Virus record (IMG/VR): IMGVR_UViG_3300044515_000009 | Location: 1 to 46,431 of that record | Source of the DNA: a virus | DNA: 46,431 bases | Strand: one strand, 5' to 3' | Shown: one piece after another, positions 6,497 to 14,722 of the stretch | Numbering within the stretch: position 1 is the stretch's first letter | Layout: the number at the start of each line of letters is the position of its first letter | Position numbers and translations under genes: made by a program | The notes under the pieces: model-generated | Database searches by the model: none | Seen by the model: only the letters and a program-made list of their open reading frames with translations | Told to the model about the DNA's origin: nothing

Positions 6497-6899
6497 CGGC
6501 TGCGCGGAACTCACCAAACTCACGAATTCTCCTACGGTCCAGGTACTCGCACCCGATGTGGTCAACCTGGCGGTAGCTGCGACGGTCGGCACGAACAAGG
6601 CGACCGCCCAGGCGCGCGCCCAGAAGATCAAGGACGTCGCGACTAAGATTCTAGCCGACGAGACGGCACTCACGTCCATGGCGACACTGGAAGCCGATAT
6701 CAACGCGGAAATCGCCAAGGCTAATCTTCCCGGTCCCGATCTGATATTGGCTCAGGAGTTGGCAGCCGCTCTTGAGTTGTCGGCGAATGCGTACCTAAGC
6801 GCAACCGGCAAGGGTGTGGCCGTTTCCACTGTCGCGGTCGAGATATCGAACGTGCTCAATCAAGTGATCACCGAGGCAAAGGCGTTCGGAGCGGTATAG
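6417..6899 (+). CDS. lipoprotein, possible spanin-type
   Basis: ATG 6417 has GAGGGA upstream and begins MRLSSRSLRLLP, a signal peptide with lipobox LSGC near residue 28, so the mature protein should be acylated and membrane-anchored. The mature part (about 130 residues) is Ala-rich and almost wholly helical. The out-of-frame overlap with the holin-like gene recalls spanin arrangements, and one lipoprotein without a partner would fit a unimolecular spanin only if a C-terminal membrane segment existed; none is evident. It could instead be a superinfection-exclusion or other surface lipoprotein. An upstream start at 6303 is rejected because it would bury the signal peptide. Confidence 0.65.
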   Translation: MRLSSRSLRLLPLLLTAALVLPLLSLSGCAELTKLTNSPTVQVLAPDVVNLAVAATVGTNKATAQARAQKIKDVATKILADETALTSMATLEADINAEIAKANLPGPDLILAQELAAALELSANAYLSATGKGVAVSTVAVEISNVLNQVITEAKAFGAV

Positions 6900-6901
6900 C
6901 C

Positions 6902-7153
6902 ATGAGCACTATGCGCGCCAAGATGGTGGTCGAGTCGGTCAATCGCGTTGTTGACACGGCCGGACAAGTCTCTCAGGAAGAGATGAGATTGCGAGCGGTC
7001 TATGGGCCGGATGGGTCCGTAAATTCGTCGTGGTCTAAATGGACGCCGAACGGCTCTCTACAGCTTACCGTCAACAATCCGGCTGCCTTCGGCAAGGTGA
7101 TACCGGGGCAGTTCTACATAGTCGACCTGACGCTGACGGACAAAGACGGTTAG
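6902..7153 (+). CDS. conserved small phage protein
   Basis: An 83-residue protein starting two bases after the lipoprotein stop. The pattern RAKM.V.SV, then W-S-K-W-T-P-N-G, then N-N-P-A-A-F-G...PGQFYIVDLT, is one I recognise from many uncharacterised phage proteins with a small beta fold. Function unknown; it is often located near lysis or structural genes. Confidence 0.6.
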   Translation: MSTMRAKMVVESVNRVVDTAGQVSQEEMRLRAVYGPDGSVNSSWSKWTPNGSLQLTVNNPAAFGKVIPGQFYIVDLTLTDKDG

Positions 7154-7155
7154 CC

Positions 7156-7245
7156 ATGAGCTACGTCGTCACCATGTTGGTGAGTTTCGTGGCTGGCCAC
7201 GTCGTGGCGTGCGTGAGGGCATGGAGCCGGCAGGACATCCAGTGA
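7156..7245 (+). CDS. 29-residue membrane microprotein
   Basis: The ATG at 7156 lies two bases after the previous stop, in the same junction sequence (TAGCCATGAGC) seen at 6897-6907. It encodes one hydrophobic segment (about residues 3-20) and a short charged tail. Small size makes it uncertain; tight spacing is the main support. Confidence 0.35.
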   Translation: MSYVVTMLVSFVAGHVVACVRAWSRQDIQ

Positions 7246-7259
7246 TCCTACTGAAGGCC

Positions 7260-7790
7260 ATGTCCGTGGAAAATCCCACGCCCGTCCGCAAGATTGTCGT
7301 TCTGCCGCGAGGCAAGGACGGTCTTTTCGTACAGCCAAAGACGGTCGGCCCCGAGTACGAACTAGAGGAGGCTCATCGGCGACTTGGGTTTGCTAAAGCC
7401 CACTTCTATGCCGATAAGACATGTGGCGACCCGCGGTCGTTCGACCCGAAGGGCGATTACAACTGCGGGGGCTGCAACAAGGCGGATGCCAACAAGTGCG
7501 TGTTCGTCACGCCGGCCGGTATCAACCGCGAGGCGGGCAGCTGCAAGCACTGGGAGGATCTGTTCGCAGGAGATCCCGAGCTCAAGGCAAACCGCCAGAC
7601 GAAGGTCCATGCGAACTACGGCGTGCGCAAGGGCGGAAAGCTCGGCATGGTGTTTGGCTGCCACGAGTGCCCCTTCATGTCGGCGGCCTACGCGCCCGAC
7701 AGTCAGGGGAGAGCCGGGTTCTGCGGCATGGGCTGCTTTCGAGTCGATCCCATGGCGTGCTGCGAGCTCAACGGCGCGGAGACAGTCTGA
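7260..7790 (+). CDS. Cys-rich protein, metal- or Fe-S-binding candidate
   Basis: A 176-residue protein (ATG 7260; GTG at 7242 is an alternative). It contains at least a dozen cysteines, in patterns such as CGDP, CGGCNK...C, SCKHWE, GCHECPF, then CGMGC and a final CC. The NREAGSCKHWE segment resembles the 'GxC' end of high-potential iron-sulfur-like and related Cys-rich phage proteins. It could bind zinc or an Fe-S cluster; no enzyme motif is visible. Its TGA shares a base with the ATG of the SGNH hydrolase gene, so the two are probably coupled. Confidence 0.55.
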   Translation: MSVENPTPVRKIVVLPRGKDGLFVQPKTVGPEYELEEAHRRLGFAKAHFYADKTCGDPRSFDPKGDYNCGGCNKADANKCVFVTPAGINREAGSCKHWEDLFAGDPELKANRQTKVHANYGVRKGGKLGMVFGCHECPFMSAAYAPDSQGRAGFCGMGCFRVDPMACCELNGAETV

Positions 7791-8680
7791 TGTGGCCATT
7801 CAGCAAGCCGACCATGCCCGCGCTGCTGGCCAACCGTAACCAGCAGATCACCGACGAAATTGCCAAGCGCACCGTCGATCACAAGTTGGCGCTGATGACG
7901 CGCATGCCCGGTACCCATCTAAATCTTCTCGCCGACGGCGATTCGTGGTTCGACTACCCCCTCAATGGGTCGGTATTCGGGCCGCACACCGATGTGATTG
8001 CGCAGCTTCCCGGGGTCTGCGCGGTGCCGCCGACGATATTGAACCTGGCGCACTACGGATACACATCGACTCAAGAGATGGGCTACGGGCGCCAGCAGAT
8101 GATAGTCAAGGCGATCGAGGACAAGTCAAACGGCCATTTCGACGCGATATTGATGTCCGGCGGCGGAAACGACATCGCCGGAGACTCGCTGTGCATTTGG
8201 CTCAACGATGCCGCGGACGTCGGCAATGACCCGTGTAAGGCCATCAACCAGGCTCGGTTCGCCGATGCCGTGAGTATGGTGAAGGCGTCATACCTAGACC
8301 TGGTAGCGCTGCGAGACGACCTGTTGCCCGGCGCGCCGATCTTCGTGCACGATTATGACTTCGCTGTGCCGAGCGGGCGCGCGGCCAGCATCCTGGGCGT
8401 CTACAGCATGGGCCCATGGCTTAAGCCGTCGCTCGAGTACTGCGGCTGGACAGATCCCGTACATGGCGCGCTGATCGTCAAGAGCCTCATGATCAACTTC
8501 TCGAGCATGCTTGAGGACTTGGCCTCTCAACCAGAAAACAATCTGGTGCACGTGAGGACTCAGGGGACGACCGATGTCAGTACTTGGCCGAACGAGTTGC
8601 ATCCGGGGCCCGACGGGTTCCGCCAGGTAGCCACGATGTTTGCCGGTGCTCTCAGGGGTAAATTCCCGGGAATCGTCTGA
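7790..8680 (+). CDS. SGNH/GDSL-family hydrolase
   Basis: A 296-residue protein starting at ATG 7790 (1-base overlap with the previous stop). It shows the SGNH blocks: GDSW with nucleophile Ser52, G-G-G-N-D with Asn127 (oxyanion), and a C-terminal NELHP with His271. The position three before His, usually Asp, is Asn268. Known for the family: ester or acetyl-group hydrolysis, often on polysaccharides or peptidoglycan. There is no signal peptide. In a phage it may be a virion or intracellular esterase that modifies host surface glycans; this is inferred. A much longer upstream extension in the same frame is rejected because it overlaps the preceding gene. Confidence 0.75.
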   Translation: MWPFSKPTMPALLANRNQQITDEIAKRTVDHKLALMTRMPGTHLNLLADGDSWFDYPLNGSVFGPHTDVIAQLPGVCAVPPTILNLAHYGYTSTQEMGYGRQQMIVKAIEDKSNGHFDAILMSGGGNDIAGDSLCIWLNDAADVGNDPCKAINQARFADAVSMVKASYLDLVALRDDLLPGAPIFVHDYDFAVPSGRAASILGVYSMGPWLKPSLEYCGWTDPVHGALIVKSLMINFSSMLEDLASQPENNLVHVRTQGTTDVSTWPNELHPGPDGFRQVATMFAGALRGKFPGIV

Positions 8681-8717
8681 AGTCTTCCTGTCAGCCATCG
8701 TGATGCCAGGATGAACC

Positions 8718-10547
8718 GTGGAAAAAACTGCATTCAACGATTTCGCGCCTATAAATGAGCGCATAGATGCGCTAGGCGAGCTCCAAAAGGCGCATGCGCC
8801 GCAGGCGCTGTCGGACATGATCTCGGCCAGTGAACTGACTCCGGTAATCGACTGGATCAAGAACGACCTTGAGGAGCAGGCACTCAACAAGGCTCTGTCC
8901 AAGAAAAATATCATCCCGTTCCCGAGTGACCGCGTCAAAGGAAACGACCGCGGCATGCAGTCAGTCTACCTGGACGACTTCCAGGTTCACATCAACGGTG
9001 ACTACTACGAGAAGCCAGGCGTATTCACGTTCGACGCGATGCGCGATATGGTCGACCAGACCCCCATCCTGAGCGCGGTCATCATGACGCGCATCCGCCA
9101 AGTGCAGCGGTTCTGCCATGTCAGCACCCACGACATGCCCGGGTTCTCGATTCGCCTGAAGGATGACGATAGTCATCCCGGTAAGGACGAACAGAAGTCG
9201 ATCGAGTCATTGCAGAATTTCTTCATGAATTGCGGATGGGAGACGAACCCGCGCCGGCGTCAGCGGCTACGCCGCGATAACTTCTCCGGCTTCATGGCCA
9301 AGTTGGTGCGCGACACCCTCACGCTGGACTCCATGCCTATCGAGACCGAGTTCAAGCGCGACCGCAGCCTGGGAATTGACGGACTGTATGCAGTGGATGG
9401 TGGGACCATACGGCTATGCTCGGAGCAGGGGTACCAGGGGGACGATGAGATTTTCGCGCTGCAGGTTGTGCAGGGACGAATCCGGTCGGCGTACACGTAC
9501 GAAGATCTGATTTACGTGCCGCGCAACCCGCGTACAGACGTGCTGGTGGGCGGCTACGGACTAGCTGAGACCGAGCTCCTGATCCGCGTGGTGACGGGAT
9601 TCCTCAACGCCTTCAGCTATAACACCAAGTATTTCGACTCGAACGCGATACCGAAGGGGATGCTGCATCTGACCGGCAACTATGCCGAACAGGATATAGC
9701 TGCGTTCAAGCGCTACTGGAACGCCATGGTCAAGGGTGTGAGCAACGCATGGACGTTGCCGGTGATGATATCCAAGGATCAGGAGTCAAAGGCGGCGTTC
9801 GAGAAACTGGGCGTCGAAGAGAACGAGATGATGTTCTCCAAGTGGATGACGTTTCTGACGTCCATCATTTGTGCGATCTACGGCATCGGGCCGGAAGAGA
9901 TCAATTTCGAGAGCTTCACCGCGGGTCATTCTTCGCTGTCGGGGAGCGACACGGAAGAGAAATTGACTTCCTCCAAGGACAAGGGGCTATTGCCGCTGCT
10001 GTCCTATTTCTCCGATACGCTGACCGACTACGTCGTATCGGAATTCGGTGACAAGTACGTCCTGGCATTCAACGGGCTAGACGATCAGGACAAGAAGCAG
10101 TCGTTCGAAGAGGTCAAGCTATCCGGTACAGTGAATGAGCTGCGGGCGTCGCGCGGCGAGGAGAAGATCAAGGATGCTTGGGGAGATGCGCCGCTAAACC
10201 CGACGCTGATTGCCGTCTGGCAGGCAGGACAGCAGCAAGACTTTGGCGAGCCGGGAGAGGAGCCGACGGCGGACCAGCAAGAAGGCGCGCCGCCGGGGGA
10301 TGACTTCGGTTCGCCGCCGCCGGGTCCCGGCACCGATGGCCGGCCGATGCCACCCGGAGCCGGTCCCGCGGTCGCCGATCGATCGGGCGGCGGACCGCAG
10401 GCTGCCGGCGGCCAACCGGGTTCAAAGCCGGGGTTACCCGCCACCGGCGCCGGCACGCAGCCGCCACCGGCGGATGACGAAGAGGGGAATGACGAAGTCA
10501 TCGCCAAGTCGTTTGGTATGCCAGCCTATGTCGTCGACGAGTTCTAA
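8718..10547 (+). CDS. portal protein
   Basis: The start is GTG 8718 with AGGA six bases upstream. The 609-residue product has the sequence style of HK97-type portals: an N-terminal segment, a central region (V-D-Q-T-P-I-L-S-A-V near residue 115, then D-G-G-T-I-R and I-Y-V-P-R-N-P-R-T-D...G-Y-G near residue 275), and a GIGPEEINFES region near residue 400, typical of where portals mention the capsid-proximal stem. The last ~110 residues are Pro/Gly-rich and probably disordered. Portals form the dodecameric DNA gate at one capsid vertex. MuF-like and protease genes nearby support the call. Confidence 0.85.
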   Translation: MEKTAFNDFAPINERIDALGELQKAHAPQALSDMISASELTPVIDWIKNDLEEQALNKALSKKNIIPFPSDRVKGNDRGMQSVYLDDFQVHINGDYYEKPGVFTFDAMRDMVDQTPILSAVIMTRIRQVQRFCHVSTHDMPGFSIRLKDDDSHPGKDEQKSIESLQNFFMNCGWETNPRRRQRLRRDNFSGFMAKLVRDTLTLDSMPIETEFKRDRSLGIDGLYAVDGGTIRLCSEQGYQGDDEIFALQVVQGRIRSAYTYEDLIYVPRNPRTDVLVGGYGLAETELLIRVVTGFLNAFSYNTKYFDSNAIPKGMLHLTGNYAEQDIAAFKRYWNAMVKGVSNAWTLPVMISKDQESKAAFEKLGVEENEMMFSKWMTFLTSIICAIYGIGPEEINFESFTAGHSSLSGSDTEEKLTSSKDKGLLPLLSYFSDTLTDYVVSEFGDKYVLAFNGLDDQDKKQSFEEVKLSGTVNELRASRGEEKIKDAWGDAPLNPTLIAVWQAGQQQDFGEPGEEPTADQQEGAPPGDDFGSPPPGPGTDGRPMPPGAGPAVADRSGGGPQAAGGQPGSKPGLPATGAGTQPPPADDEEGNDEVIAKSFGMPAYVVDEF

Positions 10548-12099
10548 GTCTGTCGACGCTTCCGTCGACACTGCGGCGCCGCGGGCCGATGTCGTGGTGG
10601 GCGATGAGGTGTTCTTCAACCATCCGAGCGGACCGCTGGCCGGGAAGGTGGTCGCGCACGGCGCGCACGGCGCGACGCTGCGAACCGGCGACATCACGCA
10701 CAAAATCAAGTGGCCGCACATTCTCGGCCACAAGAAGCGAAATACACAGGCCTACCAGATAGCCGACACCGGTGAGGACGGTCACCTCGTCACCGACGCG
10801 GCGGGACGGCGCCGCTACCTGGCGATACCGAATGAGGCGCGTGAGGATCCGCTGGTCGTCAAGGCGGACAAGCCTGGCGGGCCGTTCTCCGGTCGCCCGG
10901 GTTTGCAGAAGAAGGTCGTTACCGAGAAAACAGGCAAGCAGAACACGCACTGGGTACGCACCAGCGCGGATCAGCCTAAAGGGCGTCGCCCGGCGATGGA
11001 TGAGTCGGCCGGCGCCGATCAGGGGTATGGCACCCATCACTTCGAATCGGGATCCAAGATCAAGTTCAAGCTGGGCGCGCTCGAGGGTGAGGGGACTGTC
11101 GTCGGCGAGCCCGGGAAGGATGGCGCGCACGTCGAGGACTCGAGCGGCCATGTTCACAAGGTGAAATGGGCCCAGGTCACCGGGCGCAGCGGCGTGGCGC
11201 AATCCAAGAAGGCCGGCGCCGCGCCTGATGATGAGCCGGCCATACCGGCCGACAAGTTCAATGCCGCAGACTTCGCGAAACAGCATGATCAGGCTGATGC
11301 CAGCGAGGACTCGATTCTCTCGCAGTTCCCTGACGATACGCGCGCGAAGATCGCAGGCGCTCAGGATCGCCTGAAGTCGATTGAGCAAACGATCGACGAA
11401 CACAAGCGAGAAGGTGAGTATTCGAGTGAGCGCCAGTCGGTCCACAACAAGATCTACACTGATCTCATGTCTCCCGACAAGATCATGGCGGCGACGCCGG
11501 CGTCGGGCGATAAGCCGACATTCACGATCCTGGGCGGCCGCGGCGGCAGCGGTAAGAGTGCGTTCAAGGGTAAGGTCTATGACCCCGGTAAGGCCATCGT
11601 TCTAGATGCCGACGAAATCAAGTCGAAGCTACCGGAATACGCCGGCTGGAATGCGCACCAAGTTAACGAGGAGTCGGGTGATATTCTGGAGACCATCATG
11701 ACCGTTGCGCGCGGCATGGGCCTGAATGTCGTGGTCGACGCCACCATGAAGACGGGCGCGAGCGCCATGGCGAAGGTCCATAGCTTCAAGGCGAGCGGCT
11801 ACCGGGTGGAAGCCCACTACATGCACCTCCCGCGGCAGGAAGCGGCGAAGCGCGCGGTGGGCAGGTTCATAGGAGGCGGGGAGAGCGGCCGCTACGTGCC
11901 TGTCAATGCCGTGCTCGCCAACAAGGACAATGAGGCAAGTTTCGACGAGGTGCGCCAGCACGCCGACAAGTGGTCGTTTCACGACAATAATGTGCCGCAG
12001 GGGACCCCGCCTAAGCTCATCGCGCGCAGCGAGGAGAAATTGACCAAATCCCTGCAAAAGCCTATAGTTATCCTATGTCGGCGGTTGTCAAATCGGTGA
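10528..12099 (+). CDS. zeta-toxin-family kinase fused to N-terminal SH3-like repeats
   Basis: A 523-residue protein from ATG 10528, overlapping the portal end by 20 bases; upstream in-frame ATGs at 10474 and 10489 (the latter next to GAGGGG) are alternatives. Two related segments at about residues 22-68 and 170-222 end in K-I-K-W-P-H-I-L-G-H-K and K-V-K-W-A-Q-V-T-G-R and look like small beta-barrels. The C-terminal half has a P-loop (GGRGGSGKS, about 336-344), a D-A-D-E-I-K segment, and LPRQEAAKRAVGRF, matching the zeta-toxin/UDP-GlcNAc-kinase-like fold. Zeta toxins phosphorylate UDP-GlcNAc; whether this one does is unknown. Position next to the portal suggests a virion-associated effector. 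Confidence 0.7.
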   Translation: MSSTSSKSVDASVDTAAPRADVVVGDEVFFNHPSGPLAGKVVAHGAHGATLRTGDITHKIKWPHILGHKKRNTQAYQIADTGEDGHLVTDAAGRRRYLAIPNEAREDPLVVKADKPGGPFSGRPGLQKKVVTEKTGKQNTHWVRTSADQPKGRRPAMDESAGADQGYGTHHFESGSKIKFKLGALEGEGTVVGEPGKDGAHVEDSSGHVHKVKWAQVTGRSGVAQSKKAGAAPDDEPAIPADKFNAADFAKQHDQADASEDSILSQFPDDTRAKIAGAQDRLKSIEQTIDEHKREGEYSSERQSVHNKIYTDLMSPDKIMAATPASGDKPTFTILGGRGGSGKSAFKGKVYDPGKAIVLDADEIKSKLPEYAGWNAHQVNEESGDILETIMTVARGMGLNVVVDATMKTGASAMAKVHSFKASGYRVEAHYMHLPRQEAAKRAVGRFIGGGESGRYVPVNAVLANKDNEASFDEVRQHADKWSFHDNNVPQGTPPKLIARSEEKLTKSLQKPIVILCRRLSNR

Positions 12100-12260
12100 G
12101 AGAAAAGAAAAGCATGCCCTCTCCAGAGGAGCGGCCTGACTTATACGACGCGTACGACTGTCAGGAACGGCCGCCTCCATCCCAGGAATATCTAGACGCT
12201 GTCCTACCTGAGCACGTAAAGACGGCGCTCGCTCTCCGAAAGGCCGCCAAGACTCAGTAG
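12075..12260 (+). CDS. small hypothetical protein
   Basis: A 61-residue, charged, proline-rich protein whose ATG lies inside the 3' end of the zeta-kinase gene (25-base overlap, different frame). Short size and coupling would suit an antitoxin-like partner, but there is no similarity to epsilon antitoxins that I can see, so that is speculation. Confidence 0.45.
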   Translation: MSAVVKSVREKKSMPSPEERPDLYDAYDCQERPPPSQEYLDAVLPEHVKTALALRKAAKTQ

Positions 12261-12266
12261 TTTCTC

Positions 12267-12291
12267 GGCTATCGGCCAATCTGCCGTAGCC
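12267..12291. other. stem-loop between genes
   Basis: GGCTA/TAGCC and CGGC/GCCG form a 9-bp stem with one bulged T and a 6-base loop, in the 90-base gap after the gene ending at 12260. No T-tract follows on either strand, so it is not a classical terminator; it may be an RNA processing or stability element. Confidence 0.35.
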
Positions 12292-12350
12292 CATACCCCT
12301 CAGCGTTCGTGACACCACGATGAGCATCCATATGCTTGTCGGGGCTTTTC

Positions 12351-12674
12351 ATGACGACACTCTACATTTCTGAGTTCCCTGACCTGGCTCAGGGGATCAA
12401 CCGCGGCGGCGTCAATCTGGTCGACCTGCCGCCCATCGCAAAACAGACCGTGTCTCTTGCCGGCGGAACACAGGCATCCGCGCCGTTCAGTGCGACGACC
12501 AAGGTAATCCGGCTGATGGCCGACTCAGTGTGCTCGATTGTCACGTCACACGGGCGGCCGCCCACCGGCGTAACTCCGTCCGCAACGACTGCGGACATGC
12601 GCTTGGCGGCAAACCAGGAATACTACTTCCGCGTCCAGCCGGGATCCGTGCTTGCCGCAATACCTAATACCTAA
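12351..12674 (+). CDS. small virion-type protein
   Basis: A 107-residue protein from ATG 12351 (a TTG at 12336 is a less likely start; GGGG lies upstream of the ATG). The core T-K-V-I-R-L-M-A-D-S-V-C-S-I followed by a Pro-rich turn and MRLAANQEYYFRV is the pattern of a widespread small beta-rich phage protein found beside structural genes, possibly a decoration or fibre-associated protein. Function not established. Confidence 0.5.
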   Translation: MTTLYISEFPDLAQGINRGGVNLVDLPPIAKQTVSLAGGTQASAPFSATTKVIRLMADSVCSIVTSHGRPPTGVTPSATTADMRLAANQEYYFRVQPGSVLAAIPNT

Positions 12675-12687
12675 CGTGGGTGACCGC

Positions 12688-14718
12688 ATGAATATCGTCA
12701 AGCGCATGGGCGCCATCAGCTTGTTTGTCGCGATCGCCGCGCTTCCGTCCATGGTCTACCCACAGACCACGATCAGCAATTTGCCGGTAGCGACCACGCT
12801 GACGGGAACGGAAGCCATTCTAGCCGACCAGGGAACATGCTCTACCTGCACCGTCAAGATCAGCCCTACGCAGATATCTAATTTCGTGCAGATCTCGAGC
12901 GGAATGACGTCTCGCAACGCCGGACAGGTATTCGTCGCGGCATCCGGAGACACATCGGGAGTAGCCGACCTGGCGAACATCCAGGCCGCTGCCGCGGCGC
13001 TCGCCTCTAGCGACCGTCTTCCTCCCCTTGCGTCCTCATTCTTCGCGACAGCCAAGATCATCTTGGGCCCGGGGACGTTCTACTTCGCGCAAAGCAATAT
13101 CGGACTCTTGCCGGCGACATCGCAAAAGACGGTGGGGTTTTGGCTTCAGGGATCAGGCCGCGGGCTGACATCGATCGACTACAACCCCATCACTAGCGGA
13201 CCGATGTTCACCAATAACCATTGGCTGGACGTGAAGATGACGGATATCACGTTCGTCGGCCACGACCCGAGCAGCGACTTTATGTGGAGCCAAGAGCAAG
13301 CGGGCCTCACCAACGTCCAGGATTACACATTCCAGGATGACGAATGGGCTGGAAGTTGGGGAACCCTGTTTCGGTTGACCGGCGGGAATAACAATAGCGA
13401 GTGGAAGTTCGAGCGCGCCACCGTTGCCGGCAGCATCGTCAACTGGATCTACACGCCGCCGGCGGTAGCTACGACGATAATCAGCGGATCAAACACGGTA
13501 TTCGCGACCAATACCGCGGGCCAGGTCAAGGCGGGCGATACCGGGTCATTCAGCGCAGCGGTGTCGCCGCTGTTGGCGAACACGCAGTACTACGTGGTAT
13601 CGGCCACACCGACTTCATTCCAGGTTGCTACGACTCCCGGCGGGACGCCAGTCGCGTTCACTGCTAACAGCACGCCGAATTTTTCCACGGCGAGCGACCA
13701 ATTCCTGAATTTCTGGTTCCACCAGTGCAAGTTCGATACGGGAACCTCGCTTGGCCAGTGGATAAACATGAGCTTCGGTGGAAGCATCAAGATCAAGGAC
13801 TGTGACATATCCGGGCACAACCCGGCTTCTGTCGCATACGTGTTCAATCTGCTCGGGAGCGCGCACGCCAATGGCGTGATGAATTTCGAGGTGGACGGGC
13901 TGCGCGTCGAGCACTCGGGCAATAACTCACGCCTCATTCACTCGCAATGGGGCGGCGGATCGATTATTTTTAGAAATCTAGACGAGAGTTCGCAGTCCGG
14001 GCTGAGGAATATCACTAATCCGTACGCCAACTACGAGATCATTAATTCGGCCGGCCCGCTGATAACCTATACCAATTCTCAGTTGATGGGGGTGCACGCC
14101 TACACCAACAACGTCAACAACTACAACCTACAGAACGACATCCTATATCAGCAGGTCACGCTGCTCGATAACCCGACAGCGGCGAACTTCGTCACCGTTG
14201 CGAGCGCGGGGAACAGCGGCGGCCTTCCCCGGATCCGATTTTCCAAGTGCAGAAACACCCTGAATTCAGCTACGGTCGGGTATCACGAAATATGCGACAC
14301 CGACCTCTATTGGAATCAGAGTCTCGGCGGCCAGACCGACACGAAGCAGATCTCGTGCGTCGGCGCAAACAGCGACTGGCCAACGGGCGGGGGTAGCTTC
14401 CAGTTTCGCCTGCCGCTCAATGCGATGATCACTCGAGTCCGGTTCTGGAATCCCGCGGGTAGCGGCGCCGGCGGAGCGTTCCAGTACATCATGCAGACGA
14501 CCGAGTCGATTCCAACCATATTGGCCGGCGGGCCCGCGACGCCCATGGCGGGAACCAATGCCAGCACGCCGATACCGGCGAGCTCCATGTATGTCACTAC
14601 GCCCAATTTCATGATGACCTCGGATGCCGCCCGGACGATCGTCATCCAGGACACGCAGAGTGGTGGACGGACCGGTGTTTATACGGGACTCGATTGCCTG
14701 ATCGACTACATCGGCTGA
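12688..14718 (+). CDS. tailspike-like beta-helix protein with N-terminal signal sequence
   Basis: A 676-residue protein. Residues 1-26 form a basic-then-hydrophobic signal-like sequence. Residues 28-75 (ISNLPVATTLTGTE...) match the short adaptor seen at the start of many phage tailspikes. From about 85 the repeated short-strand pattern with LGPGTFYF, GFWLQGSGRG and many Asn/Gly turns suggests a right-handed parallel beta-helix of the pectate-lyase type, which in phages binds or cleaves polysaccharide. No catalytic residues can be assigned. A signal sequence in front of a spike adaptor is unusual. The ATG at 12688 is preferred over TTG 12652, which would place extra residues before the signal. 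Confidence 0.65.
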   Translation: MNIVKRMGAISLFVAIAALPSMVYPQTTISNLPVATTLTGTEAILADQGTCSTCTVKISPTQISNFVQISSGMTSRNAGQVFVAASGDTSGVADLANIQAAAAALASSDRLPPLASSFFATAKIILGPGTFYFAQSNIGLLPATSQKTVGFWLQGSGRGLTSIDYNPITSGPMFTNNHWLDVKMTDITFVGHDPSSDFMWSQEQAGLTNVQDYTFQDDEWAGSWGTLFRLTGGNNNSEWKFERATVAGSIVNWIYTPPAVATTIISGSNTVFATNTAGQVKAGDTGSFSAAVSPLLANTQYYVVSATPTSFQVATTPGGTPVAFTANSTPNFSTASDQFLNFWFHQCKFDTGTSLGQWINMSFGGSIKIKDCDISGHNPASVAYVFNLLGSAHANGVMNFEVDGLRVEHSGNNSRLIHSQWGGGSIIFRNLDESSQSGLRNITNPYANYEIINSAGPLITYTNSQLMGVHAYTNNVNNYNLQNDILYQQVTLLDNPTAANFVTVASAGNSGGLPRIRFSKCRNTLNSATVGYHEICDTDLYWNQSLGGQTDTKQISCVGANSDWPTGGGSFQFRLPLNAMITRVRFWNPAGSGAGGAFQYIMQTTESIPTILAGGPATPMAGTNASTPIPASSMYVTTPNFMMTSDAARTIVIQDTQSGGRTGVYTGLDCLIDYIG

Positions 14719-14722
14719 GAAA

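Noticed and set aside
7421-7789. Upstream extension of the SGNH hydrolase frame
   Set aside because: The extra ~123 residues are Arg/Gly/Gln-rich and overlap the complete Cys-rich gene; ATG 7790 gives a normal SGNH length.
10210-10527. N-terminal extension of the zeta-kinase gene
   Set aside because: The upstream part overlaps the portal tail and is Arg/Pro-rich shadow sequence; starts at 10474-10528 are more plausible.
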